Source: Bradysia coprophila
Taxonomy: Eukaryota > Arthropoda > Insecta > Diptera > Sciaridae
Reading direction: 5' to 3'
Assembly: GCF_014529535.1 (NCBI RefSeq)
Contig: NC_050735.1
Location: 1,550,001-1,614,000, forward strand
Length of the DNA stretch: 64,000 nt
The notes under the pieces were generated by a model. That model ran no database searches and had not been told where the DNA came from. It was given only the letters and a program-made list of their open reading frames with translations. Positions 52,801-62,399 of this stretch are shown one piece after another (the first letter of the stretch is position 1; the number at the start of each line of letters is the position of its first letter). The translations under genes were made by a program, and so were the position numbers.

Positions 52801-54395
52801 AGACAAAATACCAGTTTATTATAACTTGCCTTGGGGTACTTGTCGAAATATTTTCTTCTCGATAATACATTTTTTCATGCCCTTTTAAACGTCAGGCACG
52901 ATCCCATCAGATACGACAAACCCTGCAGATAACGTCAACTGATCTAAGTTTATGACAACTTAATGAAAACTGAAGTGGGGTTACGTTGACGAGTACCGTA
53001 TAATAAAAATGATGTTGTTAACATGGCCTAACCGAAAAACAGGGACCCAAATTTTCCACAATTTTGGAAAATTAAGGAAAATCGAGAAAAATGTAGGACG
53101 ATTCAAGAATATATGCGCAACGTTTTTCCAAAAATAGACCTTGCTGAAAGGAATGTTGGAAGAAACATTTGTTTACCGAAATGCAGAAACGGGAAGTGTA
53201 ATTAGCGAATTATAAGAAAAATGAATTTTCGTTAATTTAAAACTTCGTTTCCAATAATTTGACGGTGTCAATAGAAGCTGTTGATGTTTGATACTCCAGA
53301 AGAAAAACCGTTGTCACCTAATAGCTGAATGACAAAAATTCAATGAAATTTATTTTTTCTTATAATTCGCTAAATAGACATGTTTCCTTTCTGCATTTAT
53401 GTATTCATTTGTTCTAGGTAGTATAAAACCATATAGAAAACGTCACCTTATGAACGACTCGTATGAATTTAGGCTCTCGAATCTAATAAAAGGATTTATG
53501 ACACAGAGACGGAAGAGCAAATGCACTAGTCACTACCAAACAAAACAGTATAACGTCATGCGAAAAAACATAATTTTGAAACATAAAATACTGGCGAGAC
53601 GAATAGAATTATTTTTTGCTATTGGGTAACCTATAAGACAGCAAATTATATCCATATCAAGCGAATACTTACTTTTAAAGGCAGCTTGAAAAATAAAAGA
53701 TGACACCCAGTTAACAAAAGGTCGTGATCAAAAAAGCAAGAAGTTGGGAATGTTCGTTTATGGAAATAGAATTTTCGTGTGAATTTCGCGTCCGATTTTT
53801 ACACTGTGAATTTTGAAATGCGGAAAATTTGATATTGCGATTTTATGGGTCGTATAATAAGTACACGTCATGTCATACGGGGCGTATCGTACTGTGTGTT
53901 CGTTTAAATTAAAAATGGTAAAAAAGCCAATTTCAGTTTTAATTCGAAACCATTCCAAAACAAAAAGAAAACCGAAAACACAAAACCAAATAAAAAATTC
54001 ACAAAACACTTTGGCAAAAAATTGTTTAGAAAAAAGTGCCTGCAAAGAATCAAATCAAAACTTACAGTAAATTCTCCTGTCACAGCATCGAAACCCACAT
54101 GGACCGTGTGCTCGAAATTCGTCGGATACGAAATGTTTGGCTTATTGGAGTCACCGTGTGATGGTTTCGAACCTTTGATTTTACTTTTGAGCGTTTTCTT
54201 CTTACGATCAGCATCATCGGGTTCTGAAAACGAAATCGTGTTATGCGCGCGTTGTAGAAAGCATTGAGCTGTTAGTCTACCTTTTGGAAGCGGACGCATA
54301 TCAACGGACGAAGCACTGTCGGAACGATCACCACAGCCGCGATTGCTGGTTAGACGCACTGGAGGCGCTGGTGGAAGATCTTCGTCACTCGACAT
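49885..54395 (-). CDS. Pak: p21-activated kinase (group I PAK), seven coding exons, 590 aa
   Basis: Serine/threonine kinase effector of Rac and Cdc42, acting in cytoskeleton and axon guidance. Exons on minus: 54395-54281, 54223-54066, 51821-51656, 51583-51387, 51304-50471, 50248-50030, 49968-49885; all GT-AG, frame continuous. The N-terminus [20 protein letters not shown] has the PxxP site known to bind Nck/Dock. The CRIB motif [15 protein letters not shown] (about aa 69-83) binds the GTPase and runs into the autoinhibitory segment. A Ser/Thr/Asn-rich linker precedes the kinase (about aa 316-570): GQGASGTVY loop, Lys345 in [15 protein letters not shown] with Asp435, DFG at 453, and activation site [15 protein letters not shown] with Thr469. 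It ends [10 protein letters not shown], as in group I PAKs. It is shorter than Drosophila Pak (about 704 aa) mainly in the linker. Intron 1 is only 57 nt. The gene appears intact. Confidence 0.96.
50333..50396. mobile_element. 64-bp miniature hAT-like MITE in a Pak intron
   Basis: Starts cagggactattttcg and ends aaaaattgtccctg, the same termini as the 2.1-kb element at 40.14 kb. Flanks gtatgatc and gtataagg match at only some positions, so the target duplication is decayed. It lies in the 222-nt intron between Pak exons 5 and 6. Confidence 0.7.
51822..54065. other. Pak 2.2-kb intron 2, no gene recognised
   Basis: Bounded by donor and acceptor on the minus strand. It contains a decayed hAT-like sequence near 53.04-53.15 kb (cagggacccaaattttcc ... 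tttttccaaaaatag) and a local duplication near 52.68-52.86 kb (repeated ccttggggta(t/c)ttgtc). Its open frames, on both strands, show no domain. Confidence 0.6.
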
Positions 54396-57300
54396 TTTCG
54401 AATTGTCACACCAAGTTCGTTCTTTGTTCAGTGGTTTGTTTAATACTTTTAATTGGAGTCTATGTGGTGTTAGAGTTTTAGCTTAGGTCGTTTTGGGTAA
54501 CTGAAATGAAAATAATTTTGTTTTTCGATTAGTTCACTGTGACTCATTCTAGTCTTATAAACTACGACGTCTGTGTGTAATTATCTTGTTTGAAAACTCA
54601 ACGCTAAAAGATAATAATTTTACATAAATTGAGGAGATGACAAACTTTTCCGTTGTACACTGAATCACTTCCACTTCGAAATTATCTATCGATTCATCAA
54701 GAACGCAATTTATTATAATTAAGTTGTTGTTCGGAAGCTCGCTTTTACTACAGATTTTGATAATTGCTTGCGGGTGCGGGAGCGGGATTGTATAAAAGAA
54801 GCACTGTTGAGGCCAATGTGAATAGAAACAGCTGTGTGGCACCAATAGGGAATCTAATTAACGGCACTGTTATTAACGGAAAAACGTTTACTCTAAAAAC
54901 GTGAGGTAAATTTTGCTTATTTAATATTAAGTTCAGTCTGAACCAGCGGTCCCACGCAACGTGACTTTCATACGACGAACCTCGAAGAACGCAAATACTC
55001 TCCGAGGAAAGTTGGGCGCTCAGTTGAAATCTTGCCTAAATGTATGCGTTATGCATGCACACAAATTCATCGTGTATGGGTTGCGTCATAGGAGACATTT
55101 AGTGTATACAGCCTTGCACCCACCAGACACATTACAACTACTTAAATTATGAAGCTTGGGAGAACTTTACGAGTTACCAATGCGATATAAATTACTGCCA
55201 ACGAGAAATATTTTCGAGAAATTCGAGATCTTAGAAATTTAAGAAAATCGTCACAATTTTGGTACATCGAGACATGGATGATTTTCTAGAATTTTCTAGA
55301 TTTACAGAAAAATTAACGCAAAATCGAGTAAATCAAGAAAACTTGATAGACAGAAGATAGGTAGAGAAACTCGATGTGTAATTAGTGGATCATTACCCAC
55401 TGAGCCATCTCGTCTATTTTTGTTGACTTTCCTTGACGGCGGCCTCACCAAAGATTGGTAAACTTCACATAAGCAGTAGAACTTCCTTCATCGATAATTG
55501 CTACCCAATTCCACTAATATGTCCTATGTAGTACGTAATTGCTCTTAAATCTTGGTTTTCGTTTGTGTGAATGTTTTTCCTTAATCACTTTCTATGAAAC
55601 TCACAATTATCCAAAGCAATGGACGAAAGAACTATTACAGTAATCTTACAGTAGCGCTGTTTACGTAAAAAAATAATAATTGAAAATCAATTAAATCAGA
55701 GGCAGCTTTATTCCATCTGCAACTACTTTTGTTTTCATCTTTATTGTGCCAAGTTTTATACAAATGATTCATTTTCAATTGACCTAGACCTTATAGCATA
55801 TTCACCATCATTCATATAACAAACACCGTTGTCACAATTCCATACATTCTTGCAAATTAATAGTAGATTATGTTGGATGCTGCGAAAGTAATTCATTACA
55901 CAAGGACACAATTTTGTGATACGAGCGAACTCACGAGTCGTCTGTTTTTGAGCAACAAGCTTCGTAACAGTTAATTTCGACAAGTGTAGAGTCTGTATAT
56001 CCGAGCCGAAGGCGAGACATACAACTACACTTGTCGAAATTAAATATTACGAAGCTTGTTGCTCAAAAACACACGAGTGAGCACAAAAGATGGACGACAA
56101 TTCTATGTGTTACAGATTCTTCTAAACGTTTGATGTAACCAGATTGCTTGCGTAACAATTCTTTTTTGATCGATGTCTTGAACAAAAAGTTAAAATGAAA
56201 ATAAGGCAAATTTTACCAGAACTGTCAATGTGAAATAAACCCTAAGTGTCCTAGTGTAATAGATCATTTTCGCATGGGGTAACCAGCCGTGTAATAGTCA
56301 ATTTTCGCATGGGGCAGGCAATTAAAATGTTTTGCTTTGCATAGTTCGATGCCCATAAAAAATTGCTGAAAAAATTTCAAGTCAAGTATTCAAGGCATCT
56401 GCCAGACATTGAGAATTCCACACAGTTTATTTAACTACAGACTGTTACACGGAATCTGGCCCCGTTACTTAAGTTTCTTCAGTGTCAAATTACGAAAAGT
56501 CGGCGAAAAAAAAAACCAACTGAATTCAATCGAACATATTTTTTGGCAATAATAACAAAGTTTACGCCTACAAAAATCTGTGTTGTATGCGTCATTAGTT
56601 TATCGCACGGTTTATCGTCGGAAAATATATGTAACATTTAGTAAAACCTATACCACCAAGGAGTTGTTATGTAAAAAAATATGAAAGAAAAACCGCAAAT
56701 GTTTATCGAACTGTACAACAGTATACAATAGCTGCATTTTGATGGTGTAATTTTCGGGGAAGCTATTAAATTCAAAAGAAAATTAGCGTTTCACGTTTCA
56801 GTCGTCGAAGACAGTACAAACATAGAATGTGTCTTATCTGCTAATGAACGATCATACAGCGGGAAAGGTAAGATATCCAGAGGTTTTTTTAATTATGTCT
56901 TCTTTGTCAATCGGATATGTTTGATATATTTAACCACAAAACCGATACCAGTACTTCCCTCGTATTTGAATGGGGTTCGTCTGACACTGACCACAGTCAT
57001 TTGTTAAAACAATTTAAAATATCAACATCAAACCGGTTCAATGGCTTGTTCAACAAATCGTTGTTGCTCTGACATAACCAAGGAAATTTGAGGTCTTTGT
57101 GGTGAAGTCACAAGTTGTCATGAAACCGGAGAGTGTTCTCAGGTTTTAAGTTTTAATGAGAGATGTAAAAAGATTTGTTGAGTGTGTAAAGAACCTGGTA
57201 CAAAGTACATTGCAATGTTTCTAAATTGTCAGAGTTAAAGAAATCGCAAATCATTAATCATTCAGTAAAAATTATTGCAGAGATGATTGTGAGGACCCTG

Positions 57301-59040
57301 ACTTGTCACTGAGGGTGAAAATTTGTTCGTGAAAACAAGAAAACTTATAGTACTGGTACTCGGTCATTCCGAAACTTTGGTCCCATGTTGTTGGGGACTG
57401 GTTTTAATAACATTGACAAACATCTTTAACATAGGTATGCAGCGCAAATTAGTCGGAATTTTCACTCATTATAAGCTTTCAATTAGGGATTTTCCTGAAA
57501 TTCGTCAAACACAATGATTAGATGACGAATGGAAATTTTTTACGGAATCGCGTTACCCAAATCATTGAAATTCTTTTTATTTTAGCACTGAATTACAAAA
57601 AACTATCTTGACGACACGAGCAGCCTCTCAGACGCTCGATTTTACGTGTAATGAAAGTGTGAAAAATTGCACATTTCCTTTCTTGCAATATGTACAAGAA
57701 AGTAAAGTTTTCACTGTGTGCGACTGTAAAATTATTATTCTCATTACACCTGTCCGTTTGACATGAACGAAACTGCACTTTGTTTCAAACAAATTATACT
57801 TCTCACTTTGTAAGCGAAAAGGGCCAAAAGTCATTCGATTAGTCATTCATAAAGAAAGGGTTTTCTTTAAAAAAAAATAATAATTTCAATTTCAATGAAT
57901 CAATGGAACAACGAATTACACCCATTAACTGTCACAACACTGCAAAACTGGATATCGACAAAATTGTGTCCAATAATTTTCCACTAATTGTTGGCTTCGA
58001 ATTCGTTTCCACGGCACATTGGCAATGAAAATCGCTTTCACGTCAATTCAACCAGCAAGTGGAAAATGTAACATTTCCTCAATTTTACACACACAAAAGA
58101 CATTTGAATGGAAGAAATGGTGATGGAAAATTGTTAAAATACCTTATCACCGGTTAATCGTAAGATAAGAAATTCACTTGAACACATCAAAACACACATT
58201 CAACGAACCAAAACAACAATTTAAACATAGCTCGATTAAAGGGAAACTGTGCAAAATAAATAGCAAAAAACTTTTTTCATTGACAGAAAAAATTTAACCA
58301 ACCGCCATTGTTGAAATGTCTACGCACAATTTGGGAAACGACGTACGGCACACATCATAATATTGTTTATCACGGTAGGGTACCGTATGGGCGCTGCTGT
58401 CGATTCTAGTACATAAATTGAGTTTCAGAAAGTGGACAGAAAACATTTGAATGTAAGGTAAATAATGGAGGCTTGTCCTAATTTGACAAATCTCCACTTT
58501 GAAGTTAAAATTTTCCGCGATTTTGGAACTATAATTGTAAGAAGCCACTTTCATTTTAAAGATTTATATTTACATACATTTTATTAATAATTGGCGATTT
58601 CGCCTAACAAAGTTAAAGTTTCTCAGAATTTCTTTGAGTATCTGTCTTAGACGATCAATTTCGTATGCTCTGAATAAGTTGGGCTGTGTATGATTATTAT
58701 TTACACACATGGAAATTTGGAAACGGACACATTATCTGTTTTGTAGTTTCGAACTGCAGGTTTAAGAAAATTTAAAAATGAAACTAGAGAAAATCTATTC
58801 GCTTAGTCGGTTGGCCAGAAGAGGCGCCACATTTTTTTTATAGTACTTCAATCTTACTGGACTATTTTTTTGTGTAACAACTTCACATTGATTCATTTCG
58901 ATGGAATGTCACAGCAGTGAAGTTTGTTCATGAAAAAATAATTCAGTGACAGCAGTTTTTTTATGAAGAAAAGTACTAAATTGTATTAGATTTTACCCTT
59001 AGTTTCTAAACTCAATTCTCTTATGGGCGATTTATATCAA
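54396..59040. other. Pak 5' flank and intergenic region
   Basis: Should contain the Pak promoter and any 5' UTR exons, which cannot be assigned from sequence alone. No protein gene recognised. A local duplication with ttttcgcatggggt occurs at 56265-56315 (period about 42 bp). The main structured element is the foldback at 55930-56082. Confidence 0.5.
55930..56082. mobile_element. Large foldback element, ~150 bp
   Basis: Arms: gagcaacaagcttcgtaaca (then gttaatttcgacaagtgtag) on the left and ctacacttgtcgaaattaaa (then tattacgaagcttgttgctc) on the right, extended outward by actcacgagt / cacgagtgag. The loop contains ccgagccgaaggcgag. The arm word acacttgtc is shared with the hairpin at 28.59 kb. 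Confidence 0.8.
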
Positions 59041-59044
59041 AAAA

Positions 59045-59108
59045 GCAGAGAAATGATAAGTTGGTACGCCTGTGGCGCCATAGGCATACCAACTTATCAT
59101 TTCTCTGC
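59045..59108. mobile_element. Foldback with 26-bp arms
   Basis: gcagagaaatgataagttgg (tacgcc) pairs with ggcataccaacttatcattt (ctctgc), one mismatch; the loop is tgtggcgccata, itself palindromic (tggcgcca). Confidence 0.8.
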
Positions 59109-59845
59109 AAAAAAAAAGTATGTATTGTGCCTCGTTGACAGAGAGTGCTATAGACACTCCTAGTGGCTGTTTTAACGTTGTATCGATAAAGTGCAACGGA
59201 CGCTGTCTTCAACATCACACAATGTACAGCTAGCTGAAGAGAGAAGAGGCAACCTACGTAGTGAAATAACGGTCGGACAACAAAAGATGCTGGAATAAAT
59301 ATAATAATCAGAAAACGCCAATTTTGGCAGCCCACATTGGATTTAACTGAATTAAAACAACAAATCCGTCTTAGCGTTTATTAAAACAAAGCCCGACCTC
59401 CAAAACTTTCTCATTCACTGAAAAACTGAAAGACCTTCGCAGCCTCATTCTGGGAGAAACGTCGAGGAAACAAAATTGCAGAAAATTTATTGTTGATAGA
59501 CGGTCCAGTATAGTTCAAACGTTGCGTCCTTATAAAGGACGTTTGGAATCACTGAAAATACCCCTAGCTGAAATGCCTATAAATGAAACGCTAAAACAGA
59601 AAATAAGTTAACAAACAAAGCCAACGCTTTTCCCTTGCCCAGGGTTCATGTTAAGTGAATGGATTTAGAAAAAGAAGGCTGTTTCGATCTCGAGAACTAG
59701 CGGTGGTCCAAAAGTCAGAGTGGACTATCTTCAGTCGTTTCCGCTAGCCTCTTACACAAGACAGCAGTAAATCATTCGGTTGAACTAGTTTTCGAATGAT
59801 TCACATGAACAGGTGCAATCTTCTGATGGAAAATCAGGAAACATA

Positions 59846-59990
59846 ATGGAACAAACCATAATCAAAAACGAACTCATTGAAAACGATGACTCATTGTTAT
59901 CAAATGAAGATCCTGTGTAGATCGAATCGTTGCACTCTTAGCCAGAGCGATTGGAATACCTGAATGCATTCTGCTGAGTCAGTCAGAACA
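59846..59990 (+). pseudogene. Possible decayed coding fragment (unrecognised)
   Basis: Reads MEQTIIKNELIENDDSLLSN EDPV, stop, IESLHS, stop, with an acidic, IKNE-containing style seen before the zinc fingers of some insect C2H2 proteins. No zinc finger follows and the frame is broken within 25 codons. It may simply be a chance open stretch; no function is proposed. Confidence 0.2.
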
Positions 59991-60097
59991 CAGAGAAAAA
60001 AAAAAGCTAAAATTCATACACTGGCAACATTGAAGACTTAGTCGACTTAATGTAAGACTTAGTGTACAGCTAGCTGAAGAGAGAAGAGGCAACCTAA

Positions 60098-60217
60098 AGC
60101 TGCGAGCGCACTTACACCGTTTAGCTCTCCGTTTACGTTTTAACAATGGAAAGTGGGAGGAGCTTCCATTGTTCACTCGTAAACGGAGTGCTAAACGGCG
60201 TAAGTGCGCTCGCAGCT
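60098..60217. mobile_element. PIF/Harbinger-like MITE, 120 bp, TAA target duplication
   Basis: Arms agctgcgagcgcacttacac (then cgtttag) and ctaaacggcgtaagtgcgct (then cgcagct) pair over about 27 bp, and a second stretch tccgtttacg / cgtaaacgga continues the stem. TAA sits on both sides (60095-60097 and 60218-60220). The flanking sequence matches 59223-59270 without the element (gcaacctacgtagtgaaa), so the insertion boundaries are supported by a related empty site. A 3-bp TAA duplication fits PIF/Harbinger. Confidence 0.8.
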
Positions 60218-60830
60218 TAAGTAGTGAAACCAATGCAGATAAATGGATGCTGTCAAAATGAGCTGATCATAAATGTAGCGCTAGCGGAGTTAGTGATGCA
60301 GTCGTGGTGAAAATGACAGCAGTGTGCTTTAATGTGCTTTGACGTTTTAAACACTAGGAAATGTCAAAATTATCGAAAAAGGTAAAATTTCTTAAATTGG
60401 CTGGTTTCAGATTGTTAGTCACTGTGTGCATCAAGAAGTACAGCAGGTTTCACGAAAATTTCATCAGGGTTTGTTTTTCCTCTTCGAAACTACGACACCT
60501 ATGCCTATTGGGTGTTTTTTATGGACCTATAGATGAGGATAGATATGCATGAACCAAAAATTGTTTATTTGGGAATTTCTTTTTGTGACGATGAGTGCAT
60601 AACTTTTCTCAGTTATCACGAAAGCGTTGATATTCTGAAGCCGTTAGTTTCGTTTCTAATTAAACACTGTGACTACTAAAAGGCGGCTTAAGAGTCATTT
60701 AAATAAGATGGCCTTTTCCGACGGACCAAGCGACACCCAAAAAATTAAGGCTTTAAGATGCACAAGTTTCATTATTTCAGATTTGTTTGATACTTTTGAA
60801 ATAAAACTGATTACTCTCAACACCGTTTTT

Positions 60831-61895
60831 AGACCCGTACGAAGTACTGGGGTCTTATAGGTTTACGCATACGTTTGTAACACGTCGAATTGGACTCCCT
60901 CAGTAAGGGGAAACCTATTGTGGTTGTCTAGAGATGCCAAATCCGCGAAAAAAAATGTCCGTCTGTCCGTCTGTCCGTCTGTCTGTCTGCACGATAACTT
61001 GAGTAAAACGCATCCGATTTTGAAAATTCTTTTTTTTCCCGTTTGGTAATGTCAAAAGACAGGCTAAGTTCGAAGATGAGTGATTTTGGATCGACCCCTC
61101 CCGAGCTGTGGCCCAATAAGTGCTTTACGGTTTTTCGAAGATATCTCCGGACATTTAAACGTTAAACTTGTAAGTGATACGTCAAATAAAAGGTATTTAC
61201 AATACCGATCGACAAAAAAAAAGTTTATGGAAATCGGATGACCGACTCGTGAGTTAGACCCCTTGGTGTGGAACAGGCACAGGGCGGCAAGCAGTTTTTG
61301 CTTGTAGGTCGGCCACATTTGAACATATTTCGTCTGTTTTAGCTTTATTAGATAGGTATTGACCGTACCAATCAAATTTTTATGAAATTATGTTCTCCGG
61401 AGCGTGAGCTAGGTCTCTTGGAGTGAGCTCTTATCTGGCTACTCGGAAGTACAGTGAACGTGGTGTATTTTGACAATATCTCGAGTAAATTTTGACCGAA
61501 TTTCATGAATTTTTTTTTGTTTGAAAGGTATTAACGAATGTAAAGCGTCGGTACTATTTCCGGTCTCCTAACAAAATGGCTGCCGGCGGCCATATTGGAT
61601 TTTATTAAAAGTGAAATATCTTGGGAAAAATGATGCTTAGAGAGTTTCTGTTAACATGGAAATAATGTGTTAAGTGTGAGGGGTTTCAGGGATTCCATAT
61701 ATGGACATCTATATATACCTATATACAGCTATATTGAGTTATATACAGGCATATAGAGCTATATAATAGCATATTCCTCTGTGAAATGTTTATTTACAGT
61801 GAAATATAGGTAAATATAGCGGTATATAGCTGTTTAAATAGGAATTTATGAAATTTGACTTCGTACGGGGCTGTCTATATTGCCTCCGGCAATTT
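60831..61895. mobile_element. HINE/DINE-1-like (Helentron-derived) element, copy 2
   Basis: Same architecture as copy 1: 5' agacccgtacgaagtactgg, a GTCY microsatellite (gtccgtctgtccgtctgtcc, 60957-60986), gataacttgagtaaaacgc, then 3' tcgtacggggct (61861-61872) followed by the stem-loop ATTGCC-TCC-GGCAAT (61879-61893). The 146-bp array of copy 1 is absent; instead a short region of tatatagct-type repeats lies at 61700-61830. No protein gene. Confidence 0.75.
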
Positions 61896-62399
61896 AATTG
61901 TATATGATAACAAGGCAAAGAGTGGATAATGTAAGTGATTTAAAAGGAAGAATAGTTTTTCAGCAGAGAAGAAAATGAAGTAAGAGAAATGAAGAGTTTC
62001 ACATTAAAGGCTTTTGATACGAATAGGTGTTTCGTACGGGTCGGCGTTAGCTATGTTTTTTTTTTGTTGTACCGGACGTCCATGAAGTGTTCCAATATCT
62101 TTTTTTCATTTCTTGAAAGCTTACCATGCGACCGTTCAAAATAAACCAAATTCGTCATAAGGTACACACAAAGTCGATGAAGAGAAATTTTTTTTTATAT
62201 TTATTTTGATTATTCTATCCTTATTGATCTACTTACAACGAAATATAAATTAAGCTTTGAGGGTACCAACAGTGTAAACTTATGTATCAATTCGCTAACT
62301 CTATGTCAACTAGTGGTGTTAGTTTGAGTTGTACGTAAGCTCCAACCAAAGTGAGTGAGTAAAAAAAAAACTGGCGTTCGATGCTTTAACAAACATTTT
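61896..62399. other. Flank between HINE copy 2 and the OCA2-like gene, with 3' UTR
   Basis: Contains a further ttcgtacgggtcgg word near 62031. A minus-strand AATAAA (plus tttatt, 62200-62205) is a candidate polyadenylation signal for the transporter gene ending at 62400. Confidence 0.5.

Noticed and set aside
53904..54080. Extension of the Pak exon 2 frame past 54066
   Set aside because: The extra peptide is intron read-through; splicing at GTAAGT to 51821 restores the PAK sequence EFT|GMPEAW.
55365..55410. Minus-strand tggctcagtgg (A-box-like) near 55.40 kb
   Set aside because: The nearest B-box-like word is too close and has mismatches; no acceptor stem pairing was found.
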